A DNA stretch of 64,000 nt from Actinomortierella ambigua (taxonomy: Eukaryota; Mortierellomycota; Mortierellomycetes; Mortierellales; Mortierellaceae). A program made the translations under genes and the position numbers. Under the pieces are notes generated by a model that saw nothing but the letters and a program-made list of their open reading frames with translations, was not told the DNA's origin and made no database searches. Each line of letters begins with the position of its first letter. The first letter of the stretch is position 1. Where the stretch lies: contig JAAAJB010000018.1 of the NCBI GenBank assembly GCA_016098155.1, positions 64,577 through 128,576 on the forward strand, written 5' to 3'. Positions 1-14,934 of the stretch are shown in pieces.

Positions 1-2673
<2,673 letters not shown>

Positions 2674-2952
2674 GGAGAGATGGAGAGAAAAGAGGGGAGA
2701 TTGGTGAGGAGGTTTTCTCGTAGAATCTCTTCACCTTCTTACACACTACCCTTACACCTGATGTGTTTGTAATCATCCCCCTGTGTACAGCTAATTGACA
2801 ACACTTATGGCTTAATAGACAATACTACTTTGTATCTCATGTCATTCCGACGATGCAAAAGAGGGGAGCGTGATTTTTTTAAGACAATCGAGCAAAAGGA
2901 AAAAAACTGTTTATTGACAAAGATGGGATTCAAGAGGGGGGGATATCTGTCT

Positions 2953-5373
2953 TTAGTAGACATAGGGGATGAGCTTGTAAGGGACGACGCGCATGTACTC
3001 CTCCCAGTACTTGCCATACTTGCCCTTGCAGCGGGTATGGTCACGCTGGATGCGGTGGAGGAGGAGGATGGTCATGTAGATGATGTAAAAGTAAGGCAGG
3101 AGGTGCTTGGTGCCGCAGGTCATGCACATGGCGAGCGAGATCAAGAGATCACCGACGTAGTTGAAGTGGCGCGACAGACCCCAGTAGCCCGAGCAGAGCA
3201 GGAGCGACTTGTGGGTCTTGCCGTCGGAGGTGACAAACTGGGTGCGGATGACCTTGGCGGGCTTGCCCCAGATCATGCACTCGCCGTTGGTAGAGCGGAC
3301 AATGTCCTTTTGGTGGTTGACGGACCGGAAGATGAAGTAGCCCAGGTAGCCGACGGAGAAGATCAGGCCAAACTGGAGAGGGGTCAGGTCGACGGGGTTG
3401 CGGAGCAGGTAGTGCGACTGCAGCGTGTACAACCAAGGCAGCCAGACAGAGTCACCCCAGGCGAGGTAGAAGCCGAAATGGTCGTGCGCAATGTCGATGG
3501 TGCGCAGGTACCAGTCCTCGTTGTAGAAGAAGTCCAACACGTAGGTCGCGTGCAGGAGGTTGAGCAGGATCATCGAGTTGGTCACATAGCCAATCTTTTG
3601 GTACTGGGCAGCCGCGAACGAGAGGTTGATCATCGTCCAGGCCACAATGCCGGGGCGGCCGTTGTGGAACAGCTTAAAGTCAAAGTACTTGCCGATACGA
3701 GGGTTGAACTCGATACCCATCAGCAGATCGTAGATGAACGAGCCCGAAAACTTGCGGTCGGCCGCGTGCGAGGGGAAGAAGCGGGCCTTGAAGTAGCAGA
3801 AGAACGTCAGGAAGTAGCCGTACATGTTGGCGGCAATCAAAAGACCGCCCCAGTTGGCCTGGATGATGTTCAGATCCCACCAGCCCATGTACAGGCCACC
3901 AACGGCGTAGATCGCGTGCGAAATGAACCAGGCCAGAAGACCGTTGACCTAGAGGGAGGGGAAAGATGGGGGGGGGGGAAATAAAGACGCGCGTTTTGTG
4001 AGATTCAAGTTTCTAGTGCATGAAATCAAAGATAGATCCTTCCTTCCTTGAAACTCCTGTAAATACCTTGTATGGGAGAATGTGGCCGGCAGGGGTACGC
4101 TGGCCATAACCGATGGCGGCAGGCAGGAAGGCGTACAGGGCAGCCTGGAAGAGGAGCCAGGTGAACCAGAGGCGGGTGGCGTAGGGCGAGAAGCGGGGCA
4201 GCTCGCGGATCAGGAGGGCCTTCAGGGCCTCCAGGTGGTCGGGATTGTTGTACACCTCCAGAGCAGGGCCAGACATGGCACAGTCGAATCCATTGCACGA
4301 AATGTAGGTGTACATGACCCAGATGGGCGAGAGCACCAGGATACCAAGCGAGATGAGAATGGTACCGAAAGAAACATCTATTGGGCAAAGAATAAAAAAT
4401 AAAGGAAATGCGAGGCGATTAACATCTCATGAAAGCAAGTTGGACGAGACGCGGGGGGGGTGGAGAGGGGAAAGGATATAGCAGGGAGAAAGAGGAAAGA
4501 GCGTTCCATTTTTGGCACACAATGCACAGATGGGAACTCAAAAAGTTTTTACCAGCCTCTCTCCTCCCACTTCTCTCACCCGACCCCTCCTACCCAGCAG
4601 CTCTCAATTATTTTGAGAGTTGGAGTGAAGGGGGCAATAGCTTAATTTCGTTCGTGTCCAACTCGTTTGTTGCTCTGAACGCTCATTGGTGGTACGATTG
4701 TCATGTCCGCCTTTAGATATCGATCTCAAAGGGAAGGGGGAGGGGGGGGGCCAGAAAGGACGCACACTTTCTTCAGCACAAGCACACACCCGGTCAGTGC
4801 CGACAAAGCTCTTCTCCACATTTCCATCCTGTGTTGGTGGATAGGCTGTTTGTTGGTCCCCGATCCGCCGCTATTGAAACCTGTCTGTGGAGAACTCCTG
4901 TCTGTCCGTTTGTGATGCATGTTGGTCTGGTCTTTTTTTTTTCTTTCTTCCTTTCCTATCCTTGAGATGCGCGTACAAATCCTGTTTGGACGTGTTGGTG
5001 CGAATGGGTGGTCATGGCGATAATGATTGAGTCCTCTAGTGTGGGGATCTCCCCACGCTCGGCTGAAGTGAGAACTGTTTCTGACAGCCTTGCCTCCTGA
5101 AGACTGTCACTCTGTTCTGTTGTGTTTGCATGTCTGACTCCGGGAGCCTGCCTCCCTCCCCTCTTTCTTGTAGCCAACAAGGAAGGAGTCAATGGACGAG
5201 GTAGGACGAGGAGGAAGAGAAGCGTGGCTACACACACACACAGAGTCCAGTTATTTACCTCGATCACGACCCCAAGTCTTGCCGACCTGAGCGTCAATCT
5301 TCTTCTCGACTGTCGTCGAGGTCGTGGTGGTTGTGCTGGTGACGGTGGTGGTCTTTCGTGCCTGAACTGCCAT
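2953..5373 (-). CDS. DHCR7: 7-dehydrocholesterol reductase / sterol delta-7 reductase (ERG4/ERG24 family)
   Basis: Three exons, 5373-5259, 4377-4067 and 3948-2953, give 473 residues, close to the 475 of human DHCR7. The enzyme uses NADPH to reduce the C7-C8 double bond of delta-5,7 sterols in the ER membrane. Family identity is strong: NEDWYLRTIDIAHDHFG, WGDSVWLPWLYTLQ, GYWGLSRHFNYVGDLL and the C-terminal LLPYFYIIY...KYGKYWEEY are DHCR7-type and differ from Erg24 and Erg4. Several hydrophobic segments fit a polytopic membrane protein. The N-terminus is Thr-rich. A further in-frame exon at 5679-5633, spliced to 5383, could add 19 residues (starting MPEEDDLAILNKKID), so the start is uncertain. 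Ergosterol-making fungi generally lack this step; a homologue is known from Mortierella alpina. Confidence 0.93.
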
Positions 5374-5632
5374 CTTGATTTCTCTTCCAAAGGGAAAGGG
5401 AGGAGGGGAGAAAAGATGGAAGGTGAGGAGGGAGTGAAGGGGACGAAAGTGGCGTGAGAGAAAGAGAGAAAAGAGAGGAAAAAAAGAAAAGAAAAAATAA
5501 TTTCGTCCAAAGATATACGGTCAATGCAAGAGAGTTAGGTCGGGGCCAACAAAAAAAAAAAAAAAAACAGCGGGTCTCAGAGGAAACTGAGGAACACAAT
5601 CTAGAAGTTGCTTATCCACTTCTGTTACTCAC

Positions 5633-5679
5633 TGGTCAATCTTCTTGTTAAGAATCGCCAAATCATCCTCCTCTGGCAT
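5633..5679 (-). other. Possible alternative first coding exon of the DHCR7 gene
   Basis: An ATG followed by 47 bases of open frame ends at a good donor (CA/GTGAGT). A polypyrimidine run and an AG just before 5383 would splice it in frame to the DHCR7 start codon, adding 19 residues. The pyrimidine run could equally be an ordinary fungal transcription-start region, so this is a candidate only. Confidence 0.35.
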
Positions 5680-6874
5680 GGTTCAAAGTAGAGTCGAATG
5701 ACAGGTTCTCCAACATAAAACCAATTGGTACCGTACCACCACAAAAAAAAAAAAAAAAAGGGAAAATCGTAATAACAAACGCCGAGCGGGGGAAGTTTCC
5801 ATCTCCCTCTTCTCTCATCATTGTTCTTCCCGGGCTGTAGGGCTGCAAGCCCAACGCGCACAGATACTTGGGCAGGAGAGACATGTCGATCTGAGAGTGA
5901 AGAGTAACACCTTGGGTGTGTGTGATGAATAGTCTTCCCCCCACCCCTCCAAAGACAGCTTAAAGCATCGGAGGAGAGTCTAACCATCGCTGAGAGCTGT
6001 TTTTGTACAGTGCGCTGTACATACCCCTCCATACAGCTCTAACAGGTTCCTGACAGACATGGACAGCGAACCCCGCCCGTCAATGAGTGAACAGTGACAA
6101 GGGGGAGCAGCACTGGATCTCCTTGTGCGCTATCTGATTGGCTGTGGCTAATGGGACGATATTTTCGTCTCGGTCGAAACGAACGAAATAAAAAAATTGA
6201 GTTCTCTCGAAATGGGAACCCCAAAGGACAACGGACCAACTCCTTTCCACACTGGTACACCACGGCCGCCCATTCGTACACGGTCTTACTATTCCCGCCC
6301 GCCTCGCCCCCCCCCCGCACACGCACACGTACGCCGATCGGGGCACTGAAGGGAGTTAAATCAGCACCCTGGAAGGAATGTACATATCTATATTATCTAT
6401 ATCCTACACACTGATGGCTATCCTCGTATGATGGCTCAAGTCGTCGGCTTAACAAGTGGCATCAACTACCGTACACAAGCTATTGCTTGTAGTAGTCGAC
6501 AGGAGGGGGCTCGTAACATTAACAATATACCACTGTAGCGCCAACCCTCTTTTATCCATGTCGCTGACTTTATCCCTGTCATTCTTCGCGTCTTGAAAGT
6601 TGTCGCCATCGACATCGCACTAAGCCCAATCATGGTATCATGGCAACGACAAGCGATATGTACAATCTGTAAAGGGAAGAGCCCGCAACGGTCGAGCGCC
6701 AAAAGAACTCTATAAAAATCTGTGCGGATGGCGCCCCCCAATCTAAAGTCATGTTTGTCCAAAAGGCTGAGATCGCTCTCCAAGTCCGCGTCACAATCTT
6801 GCAGGGAGAAAAAGGCTATGGTTATGTGTTGCGATAAGACAATATCCACAACTCTTTTAAGCGATGTATATAAT
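5680..6874. other. Intergenic, no gene seen
   Basis: This holds the upstream region of DHCR7 and the 3' flank of the Pex8-like gene. It contains poly(A)/poly(T) runs and short open frames, none of which shows family resemblance or a consistent exon structure. Confidence 0.6.
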
Positions 6875-9800
6875 TTATTGAGATGCCTCAACAGTGGCCT
6901 CCTTCTCTATCAAGTTTGCCGCCGCTGTCGATGACAGTGATGATGATGGTAATTTCTTCTCCGAGAGCTTCTCCGTCGGACCGCCGAAATCCTGCACCAA
7001 GCCCAAGTACCACTTTACGGCCCACTCGCGCTTCGTCTGGTCCACTGCTTGCGAGCCCACCACGTCCAACACACACTTGAGTAGTGAGCGCCGGTTCTGC
7101 ACGCTTGGTTCTTGTGCCAGCAGTGTCCGGATCTGCTGGCCCAACGACTCCACAAAGATCAAATTAAGCGATGTCAGCTGGTCCACCACTGCCAACGTCA
7201 ACTCTCCTCGCTCTCGAATCCGCTCCAACTGTAGCTGCTGCTGTGGCTGCTGTCCTGACTGTTTTTCCGGCATCATCGCCTCAGTCACTGTGGCAGAGTT
7301 GGCTAGCAACACGTCATCATAGTCATGAATGCGCTCCAATAGTCGCTCGACCGTCAGCCATGCCAAACCGTCGTCAATCTCCGACAGTGCCTTCACCAGT
7401 GTAGTGTATCCGGCTCGCAGCTGGTCGATGCTGATCTCATTCGGATAATGGCTCAACAGCAGCTTGCCATAGTATGGCGCCAGTTCCCGTGAGATTGAAG
7501 TCGATGGCGGCGATCCCGTAGCCTCACGCTTTGTCTGCAAGACCGACAGGATCACCGAATGTGCCGACTCGAACAGATCCTTGTGGATATTACTTGCATG
7601 GGCATCGGCGGGGACGCGTCGGATCAAGTAAGGATACACCAAGGGCAAAATCTGGCTCCGCAACAACTCCTCATCCACCGCCATCATCGTTCGCTCCACC
7701 AGGTTCATAAAGTACAGCACACGCGTCTCCGCGACCGGATCATCCATGCTCAAATCCCCACGAGGCATCGTCGCCTGCAGCCATCGGTTCAGCGCCCCAT
7801 AATAGATACGCTCCTTTGGTGCCTGTTGATCCTCTGCTGCTACTCCCGACGTTCGTGTAAGCAGCAATGCCGGATCGATCGTCACCCGCCGCGTCAGCAA
7901 CGTCGTAATCAATTCCTCATATACCACAAACGTACCGGGTCCTCCCATGGCATACGTGATAAAATAAAGATATCCAAAGGTCTCCAGCATCAACTCGTCC
8001 ATTGCCTCTAGGAGCTCTGCATCGAGCTGTAGTCGGTCGGTCTGAGCCGAGATCTCCGTGATAGCGCCAAGGATCATCACCGTCGCAAACAGAATAGTCT
8101 TAAAGGCCTGGAACATGAGTCCCGTCATCCGTCGCCGCCGCTCAGCCTCCTGTTGTTGCTGTGACTGTAACTGGTCGCCTCGCTTCGAACCATCGCGAAC
8201 GCTGTCGACACCTGCTACCGCAACCAGCGGTAACTTGGAAAGGCTGCTTCGAGACCAAGCCACATGAATATTGATCGCAAACGCATGAAGGCTTTGCAAC
8301 ATATCCCTGACCCAGCCGTGCCACTCTTGGACGTCTTGGATCGACTCGACCAACATCGCCGTCGTCCGTGCCAGTCGGCCCATCTCCTTGAACAGCGATG
8401 ATGACCGTGTAATCCTGGTCAGCCAGGCCATAGCTGATCCCTCGCCAGCGCTGTTGCTGTTGTTGAGGGCGAGTGGATGATGCAGTGACACCGAGAGCTC
8501 GGCATCTGCAGCCCTCAGCAGCGCGTCAACGGGTACTACGCCTTCGGATAGTGAAAACATGACGGAGGTGAGAATCTTGGAAAGCGTGTCGCGGTCAACA
8601 ATGCTCTCCACTTTGCATCGGGCCAAGTTTGGCACCGTCTGCGAGCATGCAAACGCCAGCGCGTGGAGACTAGAGTCGGAGTAGAAGATGTTGTGTTGTT
8701 TGGAGCGATCTAACACCTTCCCCAGCTGTCCCACGTAAAAGTCCTCAATCATTCCTAGGCTCTCGCCATCGACGCGTGGTGGATCATCTTCGACGTGTTG
8801 AATGGCGCGACTAATATAATGGTAGTAGCGGTGACGATAAGAAAAAAGCAACACAATCAAGTTAATAACGATATCTTTACCTCCCCCCCTCCCTCCCTTC
8901 CCCTCATCTCTGAAAGATGGCAACATGATATCGAAAAGATCGACTTACAGGACACCAGCGGTCGCAAGCAGGAGTGGGATAGCCGACTTATCATCCGCAG
9001 CGTCATGAAGTCCGCCCACCAAAGCCGTCCACCAATCTTGCTCAGCCAACTGAACTGGTTTTCTGGGCTTGTTCTTATTCTTCCTCCGGCGTCTCTTCTT
9101 GATGGCATCCTCGCTTTCCTCGTCCTTGTCTGGAACGACGGCAAGACCAGCTCTTGTCGTAACCACGTATTGAAACAATCGCAGGATCTGAAAGAGTTCC
9201 TCGGACTCTTCTTCCATGTCACGTGTAAACAGCGATGGTCTTCGTCCTCGTCCTCCCCCCTCACTGGATACCATCGCATGGAATGCACCGCCGTAGAATG
9301 ACCGCACAAACGCCGTCGTCAACTGGCGAATTGTGTCGCTTGTCGCCTCGTTCGCCTTGAGCACGGTCGCCAGACTAGCTTGGATAGCATCCATCTCCGA
9401 TGCCCCTTGCACGACCAGCCGGGTTCGCTCAAGCCCCTGCACCATGCCCTTGGTCATCTGCGATTGGATCGGCTCCGCATGCCACTTGTCAAGTCCCGTC
9501 GCCAACCCCGAGAAACATCCAACAAACAAGCCTCGCGCCTCGGTGCCTTCGAATAATGAAGGCACGGCCATCATCTCGGCCATGAGCTCTATCATTTCCT
9601 GACCCAGAACATTGGGGGTGGTCTCGGTCCCAGTCTTGCGCATCCAGAACGACCATAGAGTGACAATCGATGCCAATCCTTGCACTTGCAAAGGCACACG
9701 GATCTTGTCCCGAGCTTCAGTGGCCATGAACTGACGTGCCATGCGGATCGTCGTCTGGAGAAATTCATCCGAATACCACGAGGCTGGCAATTGCCCAGCA

Positions 9801-11572
9801 AACTTTGAGAGAAAGGACATATTTTCAGCAGCCTAGAACGAACGTCAGAAAGAAAAGAAAGAAAGACACAGAGCAGCTCAGTCATCGCACCCAATCTAGC
9901 AGCCAATGCTGACTAGTATGCCGCTCTTTCTCATAAAGATGAAGATACCGAGCGAAGGTCACTCCCAAACATACAATGTAGAGACTAGAGTCTGAAAATT
10001 CGAGGATAGTAAAAAAGCTGGTTGACAAGAGCTTTCCGAGTTGTTGAAATTGTTCATCAGTGAGGTTATCCACGGCGTTCCTATAAGATTTTGTAGTACA
10101 AAGGCATGGGCATCAGTAACTCCGTTGCTTAGGAACCCATCGAATCGAGGAGGAGAAAGAGTGAAGATTGTTCCTTACGGAGCCATCCAGCCATCTCGCG
10201 CAATCTTGTCTAGTCGGATCAGCTCTAACAACTCGTTGATAAAAACTGTTGCTTTGGAAGGCCTAAAAGGACAAAAAGACAGAAGGCAAAAAGTCCATTA
10301 ATATTTTCTCGCTCATCGTTTTGTGCCTTGCAGAGGGAACGCAGGTCTTGCTGTCTTACTGTGTTGGCTGCAGAGGATCCTGATGTGGGGAGAGTCGAAG
10401 AGCCTTGGACACAAAGGCATCGCGCCATGGTGCATGGTTGGTCGTCGAGGGAGGGTTGCCCGCAGACTGGAGCCAGAAGATATATACATTACAAAGACGG
10501 GAAGATGAGGCACATGAGTTTTTCTTGATTCGACCCCACCCGCGAATCCAAACTTTAAATTTTCGCCCGATCGGCTGGGGAGGGAGGGGGGAGAAAGAAA
10601 ACCTACGTCTTTGTTGGACAGGATACTGTTAACCAGTTGCTGGATCTGCCGGTCCTCCTCGGCTGATTCGGCATCGATCGGCTGTTCTGGAAAGAGGACG
10701 GCACGAGCATGACGAAGGTAGAGTGCCAAGAGACACAGATGCTCCAGAGTCTGCACCACCTCTTGGTCGTTTTGCGCCTGCTGTTGTGGTGGTGCTGGTG
10801 AATGTCCTGTTGAGTGACCATCAGCACGCAAGAGAACAGTCCAGTCTCCCGTATCATAACATCCAATAAGTGTCTCGACTGAGACGAGTCCAAAGTCAAG
10901 GCGGTTGAGCAAGCGGTTCAGCCGTGATGACTGCAGAGGATTGAGGAGGAACGTGATGCCAGGTGTGTGGGTAGCCGTAGGTGACTTTTTCTCAATGCCG
11001 CCTTCCCACTCGAGCCACTTGGCCCACTGCAATGCAAAGCCGAGCTTGTGCCAACGAGTCGGGTCCAAGAGGAGGTCGAGCATCAGACGGAACCAGCGCT
11101 GTTGTGCGTTGGATCCATGTGGGCTTGCAGGTCTATCCTCCGGCGCACTTGTAGACGAGAGAGAGAGAGAGAGAAGGGATGAAAGTGTGCTGGGTGTTAG
11201 TCGAAAGCTTGCTCAGCAAACAAAAAGGGGGAGAGCGGTGAAAGACAAGAGTTGGTCAATGTTCACCATCAAGTGATGTCGTAGGTTGCTTACTGGGCTA
11301 TGGAGTCCAGAATGGGGTCGAATAGCTGCATGAGGCGAAGGTGCGGATGTCCTTTGAGTATGAATGATGCTCGAGGGCAGGTAATGTCAATGTCGAAGAA
11401 AATGGAGTGGACTTTCTTTTTTTTTCCCCGCTCGCGGAGCTCTTCCTTCCCCGAGATGCAGGCGCCACCAATTTTTGACCCCACAACCAACCACAGGACA
11501 CTCACAGCACACAGGCTGAGGATCAGTCCCCTCCCGCTGTCCGAGCCATCCAGTGAATAAGGATGAGAACAT
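6875..11572 (-). CDS. Pex8-like peroxin with a long N-terminal region
   Basis: Eight exons (11572-11506, 11369-11294, 11147-10607, 10466-10360, 10262-10179, 10080-9891, 9832-8949, 8810-6875) join with matching phases into 1294 residues. The C-terminal half resembles fungal Pex8, the intraperoxisomal import factor that bridges docking and RING complexes. The best stretches are TRVLYFMNLVERTMM, an ESAHSVILSVL segment, PYYGKLLLSHYP and RAGYTTLVKALSEID, preceded by a GYLYFITYAMGGPGTFVVYEEL-like region. The N-terminal ~640 residues are helical and not recognised; usual Pex8 proteins are roughly 600-700 residues. The last three residues, ASQ, are not an SKL-type PTS1. It diverges from a peroxisomal thiolase gene, which fits a peroxisomal role. 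The Pex8 call rests on remembered family patterns and needs a profile search. Confidence 0.6.
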
Positions 11573-12233
11573 GGCAGGGAAAGAGGACGAGCGCAGATTG
11601 GAAATACTATTATGGGAAACGTGTGTGGGGTGTGTCGATGTGCGAAACTACCTGTCAAATTCGCTTCCGTCTCCTCACATTGCGAGGGCCGGTTATATTA
11701 CTAGCCGAGGATATTTCGGGCACAAAAATACAATTACGGGCACGCTTAGCCCCTAGCAAGCAGCAGGCAGTCCGAAAGTGGGGGATGGAGAGGGATTGTC
11801 AGTAAGCAGCAGCAGCAGGGCAACAGAGATGGGAAAGTGCGGGGTGGGTGGTGAGTGAGGGATGGAAAAGAGGCCATGCGATTGGATACAAAGAGGATCT
11901 TAGTGAGGTGCATTGGCACGTGAAATTGGACCTTGCCCACCCACATCATCATTTTAAACGCAAATCTTGAGCGAGAGAGAGAGAACACTTACATACTTGC
12001 GCACACATGGGTAGACGGTTTCTTCCCTTCCTCCTGTTCTCAACGTCTCGGGGAAGAGCGGGCAGAGAATATGTATGGGTGGATAGATGGGTGGATGGAT
12101 CGAAGCGGACACGGTGAACTGCAGCAGCGCAACTCGAGGCAAGTGGGCTAACAGTGCGCTATGCTATCCGATCAGATGGTCTGGAGTCCTGCAGCATGGC
12201 TGGGTAGTCCGCAACCGGTGTCAAGGCTAGCTT

Positions 12234-12236
<3 letters not shown>

Positions 12237-12264
<28 letters not shown>
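12237..12264. repeat. (CT)n microsatellite
   Basis: Pure CT dinucleotide run between the Pex8-like and thiolase genes. Confidence 0.9.
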
Positions 12265-12409
12265 ACCCTACACGTCCAACTGTACCATCTACGTACATGG
12301 TAGACTTTTTGTTTTCATTTTTCGGTTGGTTGTCGATTGAATGGGGGTGCAGCCTTAAGTGTCTGCCGTTCTTTCGGAATAAGCTGCTGTTGTCATATGT
12401 TGCTAAAGC

Positions 12410-12441
<32 letters not shown>

Positions 12442-12442
12442 A
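12410..12442. repeat. (GA)n microsatellite
   Basis: GA dinucleotide run with one interruption, upstream of the thiolase gene; followed by a G-run. Confidence 0.9.
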
Positions 12443-12759
12443 GCGGGGGGGGGGGACAGGGCTCCTCTCACTCTCTCTCTCCGCATACCACCACCATCCT
12501 ACCCACGCGGGAATTGAGACAGAGTTCGTGGAGATGAGAGGGGGGGGGGGAGAAAAAAAAAGTACTGTGAAGAGAGTACCGTGCAATGAGTGCTCACCCC
12601 GGATCGTTCACGGTCTTTTGTCTTGTGCCTCCATGGATGCACAGCGATATAAAGCGAAGGGTCAGCACCCTCCCCCTTTTTTCCTTTTTTTCTCTTCTTC
12701 CATTCGACTTTCTCCATTACCCCTCACCACCACCACCACCCCCTTGTTCATTCCACATC

Positions 12760-14696
12760 ATGTCCCAGCAGCGTCTTGCCCAGATTTCTTCCCACCTCAC
12801 TGTCCAGCCCACCTCTGGCAAGCAGGCCACCATTGCCCCCAAGATTGGCGTCAAGTCGCCTGAGGACGTTGTCATTGTCGATGCTGTCCGCACCCCCATT
12901 GGCAGAGGCAAGAAGGGTGGCTTCAAGGACACTGTCCCGTAAGTGTTCTCAACTCTGTGCTTCCAGTAAACGCACCTTGCTCTCTTGTTGGAGACGTATC
13001 TGTCTTTGCGCTTTACATTGCTTTGCTCTGGTCTGCTCTGCTCTGCGCACGTCTACTGTCACCCCAATGCGTGATCGATGATGGGCCCAACATGGTTGAT
13101 CAGCTCAACTGACAATGATAAACATTGCGCTTTTCTAGTGAGGATCTGCTCGCCGCTGCTCTGATCGGTATCAAGGAGCGCAACCCCAAGCTCGACCCCA
13201 AGCTGGTCGATGACATTTGCGTTGGTAACGTCCTGCAGGCTGCCGGTGGTGCCACTGTCTCCCGCCAGGCTGCCCTCTATGCCGGCTTCCCCAACACCAC
13301 CTCCCTCTACACCACCAACCGCCAGTGCTCGTCTGGTCTCCAGGCCGTTGTCAGCATTGCCACCCACATCCAGGCCGGTCTGATCGACATTGGTATCGGT
13401 GCCGGTGTTGAGTCTATGACTCTGGGCTACGGTCCCTCCGCCATGGCTGAGCGCACCTCCGAGAAGATTCCCGAGAACTGCGCCGAGGCTGAGGACTGCA
13501 CCCTTGCCATGGGGTAAGTTTTCTTTTCCATTTTCATCGGTTCTTTGAAGAAGAAAAAAAGCCCCCTTACCCCCCACCCTTGTTGACTCCCTTCCTCAAC
13601 TCGAGGCGTTCATGGTCTTGAACCCAAACCATCCATCTCTCCTGGCAATGGTGATTGAAAGCATGGTAGCAATACCGATCGCAATGTTTGCTTTGTCCCT
13701 AAAGCACCACTTTGCCTGATCGGGCTATTCCTGCCCAGCGCTCCTGGATGTGACTGGATGAACTTTTCCCTTCTCTCCTAGCTTCTATTGTCTACCTGAT
13801 CGGGGCAAACTTTGAGTTTATTTCTCACATGCCTTTTTTTTATTTGCCTTTGAACAGCATCACCTCCGAGAACGTTGCTCAGGACTACCAAGTCGGCCGT
13901 CAGAAGCAGGATGCGTTTGCCGCTCTGTCGTTCCAGAAGGCTGCCAAGGCCCAGAAGGAGGGCAAGTTCAAGAGCGAGATCGTGCCTGTGACGACCAAGG
14001 TCGAGGACAAGGATGGCAACGAGAAGGAGATCACCGTCTCCCAGGACGAGGGTATCCGTGATGGCGTCACCGCCGAGTCGCTCAGCAAGCTCAAGCCCGC
14101 CTTTGGTGGCTACACCACCGCCGGCAATGCCTCCCAGGTCTCGGACGGTGCTGCCGCCGTCCTGCTGATGAAGCGCAAGACTGCCGAGAAGCTCGGTCTC
14201 CCCATTGTGGGCAAGTTTATTGCCTCGGCTGTCGTTGGTGTGCCCCCTCGCGTGATGGGTGTCGGCCCTGCCTTTGCCATCCCCGCCGTCTGCGAGAAGG
14301 CTGGCATTCAGATCAAGGACATTGATGTCTTTGAGCTGAACGAGGCCTTTGCCTCCCAGGCCGTCATGACCATCGAGCACTGCAAGCTCGACATCAACAA
14401 GGTCAACCCCGTCGGTGGTGCCATTGCCATGGGCCATCCTCTGGGCTGCACGGGCGCCCGCCAGATCGCCACCCTCTTCCCCGAGCTGAAGCGCCAGGGC
14501 AAGAAGATTGGCTGCACTACCAGTAAGTATTACTTTCCCATCATACCTATTGTTTCCTTGTTTTGTTCTGATATACTGCTCTCGAAAGAAAAAACACTTT
14601 GGCTGACCCTCTATTCTCCTTTCCTTTTTTTTCATTTGCATAGTGTGCATTGGTACCGGTATGGGTATGGCCGCTCTTTTCGAGAACGAGCAATAA
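12760..14696 (+). CDS. POT1: Peroxisomal 3-ketoacyl-CoA thiolase with PTS2
   Basis: Exons are 12760-12938, 13139-13513, 13858-14522 and 14644-14696. The enzyme performs the last step of fatty-acid beta-oxidation, thiolytic cleavage of 3-ketoacyl-CoA to acetyl-CoA. The catalytic residues are visible: nucleophilic Cys in NRQCSSGLQAV, His in AMGHPLGCTGARQ and the second Cys in CTTMCIGTGMGMAA. Near the N-terminus RLAQISSHL matches the PTS2 nonapeptide R-L-x5-H-L, so Pex7-dependent import into peroxisomes is expected and a mitochondrial paralogue is unlikely. Codon use is strongly C-ending, typical of a highly expressed gene. It diverges from the Pex8-like peroxin and converges on a zinc-finger gene 238 bases downstream. 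Confidence 0.96.
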
Positions 14697-14934
14697 GCTA
14701 GACGTAGTGCAAAACAAATACGACACACTGCTTCGCAACTGTACAATACAATACTCTATATTTTCCAAAGCATCACAAAGGCCAATCTTGTCATTGCTTG
14801 CTTGTCTGCGTTGTCAGTTTTTTATTCATACCACATCCTCCATTGGTCAACTAATCGCGTTACTACCCCCAGGAAGGAGGAAAGATGTAACAAAAAAAAA
14901 AGAGGCTGGCGCGCTTTCCGCGTTTTACTGATCT

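Larger units (their letters stand above)
11573..12759. promoter_or_regulatory. Shared upstream region of the Pex8-like and thiolase genes
   Basis: This 1.19-kb stretch lies between two divergent genes for peroxisomal proteins. It contains a CT microsatellite (about 12237-12264), a GA microsatellite (about 12410-12442), G-runs and a pyrimidine-rich leader just before the thiolase ATG. I saw no coding sequence and no binding site that I can name with confidence. Confidence 0.55.

Noticed and set aside
2830..3984. 384-residue plus-strand frame
   Set aside because: Antisense to DHCR7; composition rich in Val/Glu/Asp without motifs.
13778..14746. 322-residue minus-strand frame
   Set aside because: Antisense shadow of the thiolase, whose exons, catalytic residues and PTS2 are unambiguous.
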